Counted from the first letter of the stretch, positions 1 through 9,647 are shown. The stretch is DNA of 64,000 nt from Nordella sp. HKS 07 (GCF_011046735.1 NZ_CP049258.1:7120315-7184314); one strand, 5' to 3'. The notes: generated from the letters alone by a model not told the origin. Made by a program: numbers and translations.

Positions 1-2
1 TG

Positions 3-1172
3 GTGGCCGACCTCGCGACGAAGCTCGGCATTCCCTTCGCGCGCATCAGCAAGGACACGCAAGACCGCCTCGCCCGCCATCTCGACGATGGGCTGAAGCC
101 CGACAACCCGCTCGATGTCTGGGGCACCGGACGCGACTTCGAAACTCATGTCGAAGCCTGCCTTGACGCGCTGGTCGATGACCCCGACACCGCCATCGGC
201 GTGATGTTCGAGGACATCCGCAACGGTTCCTATATCACGGAAGGCTTCACCGCCGCCGCCATCCGCGTGGCGAAACGCAGCGCGAAGCCGGTGGCGCTCG
301 TCACCAATTATTCCGCCCTCGATCACCGCGACGTCGCGCTCAAGGTGACCGAGGCGGGCGTGCCGGTCATCGACGGCACCGAGGAAGGCCTTGGCGCCAT
401 CCGCAATCTCCTCGCCTTTCGCGATCACGCGCCGGTTGCGCCCTTGCTCCGTCCGGCGAACCCCAAGCGCGATCAATGGCGCAGCCGTCTCGTCAAGGGC
501 GCATTGAACGAGAGCGAAGGCCTCGCTCTCCTGGCCGACTACGGCATCCGCGTGCCCCGCCACTACAGGGCGGAAACTCTCGAAGACACTCTCGCCGCTG
601 CTGGCGCCATCGGCTTCCCGGTGGCGCTCAAAACGGCGGCGCCCGGCATTCAGCACAAGAGCGACCCGCAGGGCGTTTTGCTGGGCTTGCGCAACCAAGA
701 CGAGCTCCGTGCGGCCTATCAGGACATGGCTTCGCGCCTCGGTCCCGCCGTGCTCGTCGCCGAAATGGCGCCCAAGGGCGTGGAGATCGCTCTCGGCCTC
801 ATCCGCGATCCGCAATTCGGCCCCTATCTGATGGTCGCCTCGGGCGGCATTTGGATCGAGGTGCTGAAGGACCGCGCCGTCGCCGTGGCGCCGCTCGATC
901 ATAGGTGGGCGCAGCACCTCATCGACAGTCTGCGCATCCGTCCCCTGCTCGACGGCAAGCGCGGCGCCGCTCCGACGGATATCGACGCCCTCGCGCGCGC
1001 GATCTTGAGCCTCTCGGACATTTCCGGAGAGCTCGGCGATCTCATCGCCGAGATGGACGTCAATCCTTTGATCGTTTCCGCATCGGGCGCCTTCGCCGTC
1101 GATGCGCTCGTCGTAACACAGCGCTTCCCGCCGAAGTTACCCGGCTTTGGCGATAAGGAAGCGCGCAATTAA
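3..1172 (+). CDS. Acetate/acyl-CoA ligase (ADP-forming), C-terminal part; 5' end outside window
   Basis: The frame is already open at the window edge, so the first GTG is not a trusted start; the gene surely begins upstream. The visible 389 residues cover the end of the succinyl-CoA-ligase-like region (about 1-150) and a full ATP-grasp domain of the acyl-CoA synthetase type (about 165-385), with the segments FPVALKTAAPG, IQHKSDPQGV and EMDVNPL that are typical of that fold. Family members couple acyl-CoA formation or breakdown to ADP/ATP and are about 700 residues long, so roughly the N-terminal CoA-binding half is missing here. It ends 15 bases before an acyl-CoA dehydrogenase on the same strand, which suggests an operon activating and then oxidising an organic acid. 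The substrate cannot be told from sequence. Confidence 0.85.
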   Translation: MADLATKLGIPFARISKDTQDRLARHLDDGLKPDNPLDVWGTGRDFETHVEACLDALVDDPDTAIGVMFEDIRNGSYITEGFTAAAIRVAKRSAKPVALVTNYSALDHRDVALKVTEAGVPVIDGTEEGLGAIRNLLAFRDHAPVAPLLRPANPKRDQWRSRLVKGALNESEGLALLADYGIRVPRHYRAETLEDTLAAAGAIGFPVALKTAAPGIQHKSDPQGVLLGLRNQDELRAAYQDMASRLGPAVLVAEMAPKGVEIALGLIRDPQFGPYLMVASGGIWIEVLKDRAVAVAPLDHRWAQHLIDSLRIRPLLDGKRGAAPTDIDALARAILSLSDISGELGDLIAEMDVNPLIVSASGAFAVDALVVTQRFPPKLPGFGDKEARN

Positions 1173-1187
1173 GAAACAGAGGAAATC

Positions 1188-2357
1188 ATGAATTTCGAGC
1201 TGACACCCCGGCTCAAGGAGCTTTCCGCACTCGGCCACAAATTCTGCGATGAGGTCCTCGTGCCTCTCGAACAGATTGCCGACGAGCATGGCGAATTGCC
1301 GATGGACCGGCGCGATTCGGTAAAGGATCAGGTGCGCGCCTGGGGCCTCGCTGGCATCAATCACAGCAAGGAGCATGGCGGCCTCGGATTGACGATGCTG
1401 GAGCAGACCGCCATCGAGGAGCAGCTCGGCCGTGTCACCAACGGCCTGTGGAGCTGCGTGTGGCGCCCGCCCGTCAGCCTCAGATTCGGAACCCCCCAAC
1501 AGATCCATGACTATCTGGCGCCATCTTGCGCCGGCCATCGTCGCGGCTGCTTCGCCATCTCCGAGGAAGGTGCGGGCTCCGATCCGCGCCAGGTCAAGAC
1601 CACCGCCACGCTCAAGAACGGCAATTGGCAGCTGAACGGTGAGAAGTGGTTCGTCACGTCCTACAACGCCTCGGACTTCATTATCGTCCACGCCCATGTC
1701 GACAATGACCCCGACAAGCCTACGCTTTTCCTCGTCGACAAGCCGGCCCGCAATCTCGTGCATCTCCGCTCGCCTAAATTCATGCACAATTTCGCTTTCG
1801 ACCATGCGGAATTGCGCTTCGACGACGTGAGCGTGCCGGAAGACCGCATGCTGGGCCAGATCGGCCAGGGCTTCGAGCTCACCAAGGATTGGTTCGTCGA
1901 GGCCCGCCTGCAGATCGCTTCCCATGCGCTGGGTGCCGCCATCCGCGCGGCCGAGCTCGCCAATGACTATGCGACGACGCGCCATCAGTTCGGCCGTCCG
2001 ATCCGCGACTTCCAGGGTGTGGAATTCATGCTGGCCGACATGGCGGTCGAGATCTTCGCCACCAAGACGATACTCTATCGTGTCGCCTGGGAGATCGACA
2101 ACGGCCTCGACCGCAAGCAGATCCATGCCCATGCGAGCGCCTTGAAGCTTCATTCCTCGGAAATGGCCGGCCGCGTCATCGACAAGGCGCTGCAGGTGCT
2201 GGGCGGGCGCGGCTATATGCGCGAGAATCCGGTGGAGCGTCTCTATCGCGACATCCGCGTCGATCGCATCTGGGAAGGCACCTCCGAGATCCAGCGCGTC
2301 GTGATCGCCGGCCAGATCCGCAAACGCGGCCTCGGTGTCTTCAGCGAGTGGCTGTGA
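1188..2357 (+). CDS. Acyl-CoA dehydrogenase family protein
   Basis: A 389-residue flavoprotein of normal length for the family, which introduces a double bond between C2 and C3 of acyl-CoA thioesters and passes electrons to ETF. Visible signatures are the FAD/substrate segment around FAISEEGAGSDP (residues near 125), the middle-domain KWFVTSYNASDF stretch and the C-terminal signature GGRGYMRENPVERL followed by IWEGTSEIQR, whose Glu is the usual position of the catalytic base. The ATG is preceded by AGAGGAAATC, a good ribosome site. It lies 15 bases downstream of the acyl-CoA ligase and is probably co-transcribed with it. The acyl chain preferred is unknown. Confidence 0.9.
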   Translation: MNFELTPRLKELSALGHKFCDEVLVPLEQIADEHGELPMDRRDSVKDQVRAWGLAGINHSKEHGGLGLTMLEQTAIEEQLGRVTNGLWSCVWRPPVSLRFGTPQQIHDYLAPSCAGHRRGCFAISEEGAGSDPRQVKTTATLKNGNWQLNGEKWFVTSYNASDFIIVHAHVDNDPDKPTLFLVDKPARNLVHLRSPKFMHNFAFDHAELRFDDVSVPEDRMLGQIGQGFELTKDWFVEARLQIASHALGAAIRAAELANDYATTRHQFGRPIRDFQGVEFMLADMAVEIFATKTILYRVAWEIDNGLDRKQIHAHASALKLHSSEMAGRVIDKALQVLGGRGYMRENPVERLYRDIRVDRIWEGTSEIQRVVIAGQIRKRGLGVFSEWL

Positions 2358-2400
2358 CGATGGCGCGCATTCTCACTGATACGGAAGCCAATAAGCAGCT

Positions 2401-3750
2401 ATGATGACTATGAAGAAAAACGGAACCAGCTCGTGCTCTACTGACGCAGCGTTCACGAGCTCCTCTCTGCCGCAAAGCCTGTGGGCGGCGACCGCCACGG
2501 CACCCGCGGACTACTCCCGCCTGTCGGAATCCGAGACCTGCGATGTTGCCATCATCGGCGCCGGCTTCACCGGCCTGAGCACCGCGATCCACCTGGCTGA
2601 GCGCGGCCACAAGGTCATCGTCCTCGATGCGGCCGAGCCGGGCTGGGGTGCCTCGGGGCGCAATGGCGGCCAGATCATCACCGGCCTCAAGCACAATCCT
2701 GACGACCTCATCGCCGCTCTCGGCGACGAGATGGGCAATCGCGTCATCCGCGCCATGGGTGGGGCCGCCGATCTCGTCTTCTCCCTCATCGACCGCTACG
2801 GCATCGACTGTCACGCCCAGCAGAGCGGCTGGATCCAGGCCGCCCACGGGCCGAAGCCCTATGAGGATCTCGTCGTGCCGCGCTGCCGGCAATGGCAGGC
2901 GCGCGGCGTCGATGCCCGCCTCCTCGATCGCGCTGAGATTTCGGCGATGATCGGCTCGGCGCCAGAGGCCTATTTTGGCGGCTGGTTCGATCCGCGCGGC
3001 GGCCTGCTGCAACCCTTGAGCTACGCCCGCGGCCTCGCCAAAGCGGCGCTGGCTGAGGGCGCGAAAGTCTGCGCTCGCAGCCCCGTTTTGTCCCTGTCGC
3101 GCGACGGTGATCACTGGATCCTGAAGCTCGCGCAGACGGCCATTCGCGCGAGGCAGGTGGTGATGGCCACCAATGCCTATACGGGCGACCTGTGGCCGGG
3201 CCTCGCCCAGACGGTGATCCCGGTTTCGAGTTTCCAGATCGCCACAAGACCGCTCGACGAGAAGACACGGGCGCGAATTCTTCCGGGCGGTCAGGGCGTC
3301 GCCGATACGAGACGCCTGTTGCTCTATTTCCGGCTCGATCATCAGGGCCGCTTCGTGATGGGCGGCCGTTCGCCGGTCGACGACAATCCGAGCAAAGCCG
3401 ATGGCGCGCCGCTTCAAGCCGCGATAAGGCGCCTGTTCCCGATGATCGATCCGAGCCATATCGACTATGTGTGGAGCGGCAAGGTCGGGATCACCAGGGA
3501 CTCGCTTCCGCATCTGCATCTCTTGGGCCCGGGCCTCATCGCAGCACTTGGCTGCAACGGCCGCGGTGTCGCCATGTGCACCATGATGGGCAGGATCATC
3601 GCCGATCTCGCTTCCGGCGTGGCGCCGGCCGATCTCGCCTTTCCGGTGACGGTGCCGAACGCTTTCCCGTTCCACCAGTTCCGCAAAATCGGGGTCTTCG
3701 CGATGAGCCAGTATTATCGCCTGCTCGATCGACTGGAAGCCGGCTTGTAG
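2401..3750 (+). CDS. FAD-dependent oxidoreductase, DAO family (gamma-glutamylputrescine-oxidase-like)
   Basis: A 449-residue protein with an N-terminal dinucleotide-binding motif AIIGAGFTGLS (about residues 49-60), then GWGASGRNGGQI, the hallmark of the PuuB/OrdL-like branch of D-amino-acid-oxidase-fold enzymes. The C-terminal part carries GKVGITRDSLPHL and LGCNGRGVAMC, which close the FAD site in this family. Such enzymes oxidise amines or N-alkyl amino acids to aldehydes with O2 or an electron carrier. Three ATGs lie close together at the start (2401, 2404, 2410) and the ribosome site is weak, so the exact N-terminus is uncertain. It follows the acyl-CoA dehydrogenase by 43 bases and may be the last gene of that operon. 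The true substrate is not predictable. Confidence 0.83.
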   Translation: MMTMKKNGTSSCSTDAAFTSSSLPQSLWAATATAPADYSRLSESETCDVAIIGAGFTGLSTAIHLAERGHKVIVLDAAEPGWGASGRNGGQIITGLKHNPDDLIAALGDEMGNRVIRAMGGAADLVFSLIDRYGIDCHAQQSGWIQAAHGPKPYEDLVVPRCRQWQARGVDARLLDRAEISAMIGSAPEAYFGGWFDPRGGLLQPLSYARGLAKAALAEGAKVCARSPVLSLSRDGDHWILKLAQTAIRARQVVMATNAYTGDLWPGLAQTVIPVSSFQIATRPLDEKTRARILPGGQGVADTRRLLLYFRLDHQGRFVMGGRSPVDDNPSKADGAPLQAAIRRLFPMIDPSHIDYVWSGKVGITRDSLPHLHLLGPGLIAALGCNGRGVAMCTMMGRIIADLASGVAPADLAFPVTVPNAFPFHQFRKIGVFAMSQYYRLLDRLEAGL

Positions 3751-3872
3751 ATGACTTAATTCCTGTACACACAACCCAACATCGTAGTAGCAGAACCAAT
3801 ACGTAGTCCTAGCGACTACACGCAAGATTCGGTAAATATCGGAGGAATCGTCCTACTTCAACGGAGCGGTAT

Positions 3873-5006
3873 GTGATCAACTTCGACAAGCTAACGCGGC
3901 CGACCTCAACCTCTGCCCCCTTAGATCCCGTTGAAATATTCAAGAGAACACCCAATCTCAAAGACGCACCAAACGACTTATGGAAAGGTCAAGCAGAAGC
4001 GCTGGCGAGGTGGCATAACAACCGTGATGCGAGCGATAACGCTATTATCCTAAACACGGGCGCTGGGAAATCGCTTGTCGGTATTCTAGTAGCGCAAAGT
4101 CTAGTAAACGAGCAAATTGGCCCTGTTGTATTCGCATGTAGCACAATTGATCTCGTTTCTCAGACATCTAGAGAGTGCGATCGAATTGGAATAAAATACT
4201 CAACTCGCATACAGAAGGAATTCAGCAACGACCTATTTGAAACGGGTCGTGCGTTCTGCATAACCACTTATCAAGCGCTTTTTGCATCCATAAGCACATT
4301 CAAGGGACAGAACGCCCCCAAGTGCCTTATTTTTGATGACGCTCATGTTGCTGAAAGGCTCATACGGGACTCCTTCACTCTGAGCATTTCGAAGCACAAG
4401 TTTCCAGATCTGTTCGACAAGATTACTCAGATTGTGAGGCCCGAGTTCCAAGCCTTAGGCAAAGGTGCGCATCTGAGCTACATCTTGAGTGAAGTAGGAC
4501 AACAATCAGTCACTCTTTGTCCGCTGGCCACATCACACCGCTGTCGAGAACAAATAATTCAAGCCCTAAAGGATGCAAACTACAAAGCTAGCTCCTTGTT
4601 CTTCCCCACCGTCCAGCTTTACGAACACCTTCACTATTGCGCCATTTTTGTCTCCTCCACTCACATAGAGATTACGCCCCCGTTCATTCCAACTGGCGTC
4701 TTTCCGTTTCTCGGCGAAGGAGTACGTCGAGTGTATTTGTCGGCAACCTTGGAATATGAAACTGATTTCGTTCGGGGGTTTGGAAGAAAAATTCCGAATC
4801 CTATTGTGCCAGATAATGATGCTGGCAACGGAGAGCGGCTGGTTCTGCTGGCAAGTGATTTCGATGAGAAGTCGACTAAACTCTCTGTGGCAAAATCGAT
4901 CTTGGCTAAGCGGAAACTGCTAATTTCGGTCCCATCATACACCAGGCCAAAGCCTGGGAAGAAACTGCAACGCCTCCTGATCAGGCCACATTCAGCCAGC
5001 AATTGA
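3873..5006 (+). pseudogene. SF2 helicase, N-terminal half of a frameshifted helicase-nuclease gene
   Basis: This frame encodes RecA domain 1 of a superfamily 2 helicase: Walker A NTGAGKS at residues 61-67, Walker B variant DDAH at 155-158, and motif III LSATL at 289-293. It starts at a GTG with GGAGCGG upstream. After about residue 357 the sense is lost and it ends in a low-complexity tail. The next frame up, starting with the codons for AKAWEETATPPDQ near 4946, reads straight into the downstream ORF, so a single C appears to be missing near 4943. No slippery heptamer is present there, so programmed frameshifting is unlikely; this is either a real lesion or a sequencing error. Codon use and base composition are AT-richer than both flanks, a sign of transfer. 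Confidence 0.75.
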
Positions 5007-6406
5007 ACAACTTCAGACAGGCGAGCTCCGGAGCATTCATTCTCGTGTCCAGAATTGATGGCATCGATCTCCCGCAAGACACATGCAGAGTTATGATTAT
5101 CGATGGCGCCCCATCCGGATCCAGTTTAATGGAAAAGTACCTACTCTATCAGTTGCAACTAAGCAACTTATTCTCAACAAAACTGGCAGGACGAATAACA
5201 CAGCTTCTTGGCCGCATAAATCGAGGGCGGAGCGACTACGGCGCATTTGTCATTTATGGCAAAGACATCAACGTCTGGATCAAGCGTGAGGCTAATATCG
5301 CTCTTTTGCCTCCGCTGATACGTAAACAGATCATTCTTGGTCAGTCCTTGCAGAAGGATATTGGGAAGAGTAAGTCGAGCGATGTCGCCGGACTTGTGGA
5401 CCAAGTCTTGGCACGTGACGAGGGATGGCTAAACTTCTACCGCGACACCATTGATGGGCTAGAGGTTTCGTCGGAAGCGCTAGACAGAGTGCGCAAGCGC
5501 GAAGCGACCCTTGCAACCTCAGCGATTGCGGAATGCTCATTCATGACCAGGTTATGGCAAGAAGATATTGAAGAGGCGCGAAAAGCCCTACTAGATGTCC
5601 TCGATAGCACGGCTATTGCGGACGCGCGATTGGCCGGATGGTATTCGCTTTGGCTTGGCATGACGTACGATGTTCAAGGAGACACTGAAACAGCTATAGC
5701 TCATTACAAAAGAGCGAGATCACGCTTATCTCACTGGCTCAATATCCCATTCCGAAGCGATGGTGATTTGCAAGCCACTAGGGGCGACCCCAAAACAAAA
5801 CTCCAGGAACAGTTACTTACAATAAACCACCATGGCGCTCAATCGTTAGGCAATTTAATTACGAAGCTACGTGGCCAAGCAAAAATACTAAGGGATCAAG
5901 GAGCCTCTTCAAACCAACATGAAGAAGCCCTCCGAATGTTTGGCGAGTTGATGGGCTTTAGCGCTAGCAGGCCAGATAATGAGGTGGGCGCCGGGCCGGA
6001 TGTAATGTGGCTAGATGAACATACAAAGTACATGATACCTTTTGAGATGAAAACCAAGAAGGATGCGCCAGCCAACTATAAGAAGGAAGATGTTGGGCAA
6101 GTCCACAACCATCAACAATGGCTAAAAGACGAATATCCCGAACACAAATGCGAGGGGGTACTGATAGTTGGCCCTCCTGGTACCTGTAGTAAGGATGCAA
6201 GTCCCTCCGACGATATCTTTTTGGTGGAGACCGCCGTAATTGTTCACCGGATGGAGGAATTTGTAGCCAAAATAGAGGACACAAGAGGTCGAACAGTCAT
6301 CGAGAGATGGACAGCGTTGAATGCGTTCGGCGGTCTACCAGAATGGCAGTTAGACGGCTGGTTTAAGGTACTTGCACAGGCCCCATTGAAGGCGCTCAGA
6401 ACTTGA
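5003..6406 (+). pseudogene. SF2 helicase C-terminal half with PD-(D/E)XK nuclease-like domain
   Basis: This is the continuation of the upstream helicase frame; true continuity begins near 4943, before the ATG shown. It holds RecA domain 2, including SRIDGIDLPQDTCRVMIIDG (motif V region) and motif VI QLLGRINRGR at residues 67-76. A helical linker follows, and a C-terminal domain has the pattern GPD at 331-333 and EMK at 348-350, with a following VGQVHNHQQWL helix. That D...ExK spacing is that of the restriction-endonuclease fold. The rejoined protein would be about 840 residues. Helicase plus nuclease in one polypeptide is a common design in phage-defence proteins, but no partner gene is present. 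Function is inferred only. Confidence 0.7.
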
Positions 6407-6439
6407 GCGCGCTCCTAAGCCACTAGGCCGCAGATACAC

Positions 6440-6940
6440 CATCTTATCTCTTCGACAGCGCTGTCGGGTTATGGAAATCACCACTCCCAATAATCACGAA
6501 GCCTGTAACATCTCGGGAAAGACGCTCTCCTCCGCCGGAGCACCGCGCATAGGCGAGGGCCTCGTCGCGCAGTGGATCGAAGCGGGCGCGCAGAATGACG
6601 GCCGGCGCCGCTCCCTTGATGCGGACGCGAACAACGGCGAGACGCCAGTCGGTCGAATCGTGATCCGAATGTGGTTCCGGCGATACCGCGCATAGAGTTC
6701 GCGGGTGAGGACGCATCCTTCCGCCACCTCGCGAAGCGAAAGATAGCTCGCCGTGAGATCGGGGCAGGGATAGATCAACTCCTGGTGCCTGAAACGCTCT
6801 CCACATTCGCCGTGCCGATTGGGCGCCGCCACAACTGTCGCGATATTGGCACCCGCGTGGTCGGCGATTAGCGAGAAGCGATCTCGTGGAAGACCGAGTG
6901 CTTCGCATGTTCGATGAACCAGAACGTGGCGGCGAGCCCG
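6440..6940 (-). pseudogene. Remnant of an HSL-family alpha/beta-hydrolase (esterase/lipase)
   Basis: Reading the minus strand downward, one frame gives EALGLPRDRFSLIADHAGAN followed by segments resembling ELIYPCPDLT and EVAEGCVLTRE. These are the region after the nucleophile in hormone-sensitive-lipase-like esterases. The sense then moves to another frame giving PAVILRARFDPLRDEALAYA, the segment that holds the catalytic Asp in the family. The N-terminal third, with the HGGG oxyanion motif, is absent. The normal G-D-S-A-G-G nucleophile motif reads A-D-H-A-G-A, so the catalytic Ser is gone. At least one frameshift and a 5' truncation make it non-functional. It lies between the AT-rich helicase island and the PQQ dehydrogenase. 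Confidence 0.6.
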
Positions 6941-6990
6941 AGAAGTGTGAAGCGGTTTTCAGGCAATCCGATGCACAAACGGAGCATCGT
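6941..6990. repeat. Partial copy of dispersed repeat family B
   Basis: The stretch containing GAAGCGGTTTTC followed by CAATCCGATGC closely matches parts of two longer copies at 44669-44770 and 59055-59175. Here only the middle part remains, at the broken 5' edge of the esterase remnant. Confidence 0.55.
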
Positions 6991-7047
6991 AGCGACGGGT
7001 TCGAAGCCGCCTTCGGACATTCCGGATGCGCAACGAGGCCGACTATC

Positions 7048-8994
7048 TCAATCAGGCAAGGTGAAGGCTACGATCTCGTCGCTCACCCTCGGTGTGAGGA
7101 TCGAATTGCCGCCTGCGGTGAACACCACATACTGCTTGCCCTTGTACTGATAGATTGCCGGCAGGGCGACGGCGGGAGCCGCCACCAACGCCTTCCACAG
7201 GACCTCGCCGGTCTTCACATCAAGCGCCCGCACCATTGAATCCATCGAAGCGCCGATGAAGATCAGGCCGCTCGCCGTGATGGCGGGTCCGCCAATGGTG
7301 ATCGTTCCCCAGGATTCGGGCATATAGAATCCCCATTTCTGGACCTGGCCGAAGGGCCGGTTCCACAAGCGCTCTCCCGTCTTGAGATCATAGGCCGCGA
7401 TCGTTCCATAGGGCGGTTTCCAGCAAGGCATGCCGAGCGGGTTGAGGAAGGTCGTCAGATTGAGGCCAAAGGGTCCGCCCGACATCGGAAACAAGCCGCC
7501 CGTTTCCGATCCGCCGCTCGCCGCCTTGTCGTAGTCGGCGCGCGCCAGCAGCTGATAGATCTGTACGGCGCTCGAGCTGTTGACGATGAATATCTGGGTC
7601 TTTGGATCGACCGCGCCACCGCCCCATTCGGTGCCGCCGATCGTCGCCGGATAGATGAGCGAGCCTTCGAGGCTGGGCGGCGTGAAACGGCCCTCATAGC
7701 GCAGTTTCTTCAGCGTCCGGCTGCAATAGCCGAAGCTGGCCAAGTCAGCGAGATCGAATATCCCCGGCCATTCATCTTCAGTGACCGGTTTCGGCAAAGC
7801 GACATAGGGTTGGGTCGGCGCCGCCTTCTCGCCGGGAACGGTCGAGGCCGGCACCGGGCGCTCTTCGATCGGATAGACGGGTTCGCCTGTGCTGCGATCG
7901 AGCACATAGAGGAAGCCCTGCTTCGAGGTCTGGACCAGCGCCGGTATCACCTTGCCGTCCTTGCTGATATCGACCAGCGTCGGTGCCGCGTTGGTGTCGA
8001 GATCCCAGATGTCGTGATGGACGAGTTGCCGGCTCCAGATAACCTTGCCGGTGCCGACATCGAGAGCCGTCACCGAGGTGACGATCGGCAGATCATTGGG
8101 ATAGGCGCCGCCGAAGAAATTCGGGCTCGGCGAGCTGACCGGGATATAGAGGATGCGCCTCTCGCGATCGACCGACATGCTCGCCCAGACATTGGCGGTG
8201 CCGGTCTTGGGCGCGATGTCGGGCGGCAGTGAATGGAATGTCCAGCGCAGGGCGCCGCTGCGGGCATCGAGCGCATAGATCGTGCCCGGTGAATCCTGGC
8301 TCTCGGCCCAGTCCTTACCGGCCCAGCCGACGAACAGGTAATCCTCGAATACGGTCGGCGGCTGCAGGATCGACAGCGGCCATTTGGCATTCTGGGTATT
8401 CCATTGGTTGATGTCGACCACGCCATTGCTGCCGAAATCGGCGCAGGGCGCACCCGTATCGGCATCGACCGCATGAAGCTTCGCATCCATCGTCCCGATA
8501 TAGACACGCTTCTGGCAGGCCTGGTCTGGGACCGGCGCATCAGCCTGCCAATAGGCCACGCCACGATTCTTGAGATCGGGCTGCGTCAGCGCCTCGAGCG
8601 TCGATTTGGTGTCATAGGTCCATTTCACCTTTCCCGTATCGGGCTCGAGCGCGAAAATGCGATAGAAGGGAGTTCCGAGATAGACCGTGTCATTGACGAA
8701 GAGCGGCGTTGCCGACCACACCGTCGCCGGGATATTTGGAATCTTGCCATTGGCGTCGGGCTTCATATGCATGCCGGTGGGCGGCGGCCCGCCGGACGAG
8801 ACATCGCCCGTATGTGTGCGCCAGGCGACTTTCAGCTTCCCGACATTATCCGGTGTGATTTGAGTCAGCGGTGAATATTTCTGCGCCGCGAGATCACCGT
8901 TGAACGTCGTCCAGCCATCCTCGGCATGAGCGCGAGTGCCGACCATCGCGGCAACGAGCAAACAGAGGCAGACTGGTAGCGATCTGGTCCACAT
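7048..8994 (-). CDS. PQQ-dependent membrane-associated dehydrogenase (glucose/polyol dehydrogenase type)
   Basis: A 648-residue quinoprotein with a Sec signal peptide (hydrophobic core at residues 5-20, likely cleavage after AHA at 22-24), so it acts in the periplasm. The body is built of repeated eight-bladed-propeller segments with W-motifs, for example GKVKWTYDTKS, GALRWTFHS and GEVLWKA, and a C-terminal GKQYVVFTAGG typical of this class. It lacks an N-terminal membrane domain and a haem-binding CxxCH, so electrons should go to ubiquinone through a membrane partner. The gene immediately upstream (9016-9381) encodes such a partner. Paired small-membrane/large-PQQ subunits are known in the SldAB sorbitol/glycerol dehydrogenases; the substrate here could be a sugar, polyol or quinate-like compound. 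Confidence 0.85.
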   Translation of the reverse strand: MWTRSLPVCLCLLVAAMVGTRAHAEDGWTTFNGDLAAQKYSPLTQITPDNVGKLKVAWRTHTGDVSSGGPPPTGMHMKPDANGKIPNIPATVWSATPLFVNDTVYLGTPFYRIFALEPDTGKVKWTYDTKSTLEALTQPDLKNRGVAYWQADAPVPDQACQKRVYIGTMDAKLHAVDADTGAPCADFGSNGVVDINQWNTQNAKWPLSILQPPTVFEDYLFVGWAGKDWAESQDSPGTIYALDARSGALRWTFHSLPPDIAPKTGTANVWASMSVDRERRILYIPVSSPSPNFFGGAYPNDLPIVTSVTALDVGTGKVIWSRQLVHHDIWDLDTNAAPTLVDISKDGKVIPALVQTSKQGFLYVLDRSTGEPVYPIEERPVPASTVPGEKAAPTQPYVALPKPVTEDEWPGIFDLADLASFGYCSRTLKKLRYEGRFTPPSLEGSLIYPATIGGTEWGGGAVDPKTQIFIVNSSSAVQIYQLLARADYDKAASGGSETGGLFPMSGGPFGLNLTTFLNPLGMPCWKPPYGTIAAYDLKTGERLWNRPFGQVQKWGFYMPESWGTITIGGPAITASGLIFIGASMDSMVRALDVKTGEVLWKALVAAPAVALPAIYQYKGKQYVVFTAGGNSILTPRVSDEIVAFTLPD

Positions 8995-9015
8995 CGATTG
9001 GGTCCTTCCCTTCGA

Positions 9016-9381
9016 TCATGCGACGGCGGGCCTCGACGAGAACGCGTAGAAAATCCAGCCGAGAAACGCGAGGAACATGAGGATCACCAGGGATTGGCTG
9101 TGCAGCAGATAACCGGCGAGCGCGGTTCCCGCGATATCGAGGATGGCCGCGAGCGCTATGAAGCGGCGCAGGAACCTGGAGCGCAGCCCGCCACCTTTCA
9201 TCAGCCAGGCGAGGACGGTCAGGATGGCGGTCGATACGATCACCAGAATTGTTCCGGGCTCACCGGCAATACCGCTTTGCGGATCGAGGTAATTGAAGCT
9301 CGATACGGCGAGACCGGCGAGAGCAGCCGCAAAGATCAACCAGACGCCAATGGACGATGCGCTGAAATCCTGCCGGGCCAT
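9016..9381 (-). CDS. Small four-helix membrane protein, likely anchor/quinone subunit of the PQQ dehydrogenase
   Basis: The 121-residue product starts at an ATG (9381) with GGAGAGAAACG just upstream; the in-frame ATG 18 codons earlier lacks this. It has four hydrophobic segments (about 13-30, 43-60, 73-92, 96-112) and resembles the N-terminal membrane domain of one-piece PQQ glucose dehydrogenases or the SldB subunit. It ends 21 bases before the PQQ dehydrogenase start, so the two are almost certainly co-transcribed and likely form one complex. Assignment rests on topology and position rather than a clear sequence motif. Confidence 0.65.
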   Translation of the reverse strand: MARQDFSASSIGVWLIFAAALAGLAVSSFNYLDPQSGIAGEPGTILVIVSTAILTVLAWLMKGGGLRSRFLRRFIALAAILDIAGTALAGYLLHSQSLVILMFLAFLGWIFYAFSSRPAVA

Positions 9382-9647
9382 CGTTTCTCTCTCCGAGACG
9401 GTTTGAGTATCGGGCGAAAAACCGCAAATGTCCAACGCGCCGGCCCGAGGATCGCCCTATGTCTGACGATCCGGATCATCGACGCCCCATTACATCGCCA
9501 GCGAAGCTTGAGTCTGTGGGTCGTTTGGCGCGCGCAGAATTGGGGCGAGATGGGGAGATTTTCAGCGAGCTTAATCCATCCCCGCCATCAGAATATTATG
9601 GGACTTCTGAGCCCCGTTGTGACTTTCCTCACAGCGCATGGGGAGCA

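Noticed and set aside
1137..2153. 338-residue open frame on the minus strand opposite the acyl-CoA dehydrogenase
   Set aside because: It is the antisense of a clear family protein, has no recognisable motif or ribosome site, and reflects high-GC coding bias.
2341..3825. 494-residue minus-strand frame opposite the FAD oxidoreductase
   Set aside because: Composition is that of an antisense shadow (rich in Arg, Ala, His, Asp) and the plus-strand gene has strong FAD motifs.
4930..5006. Programmed frameshift as explanation for the split helicase
   Set aside because: The junction reads ACACCAGGCC without a slippery heptamer or stimulatory structure, unlike the A7 run in IS630 or the TTTTGGG run in IS5.
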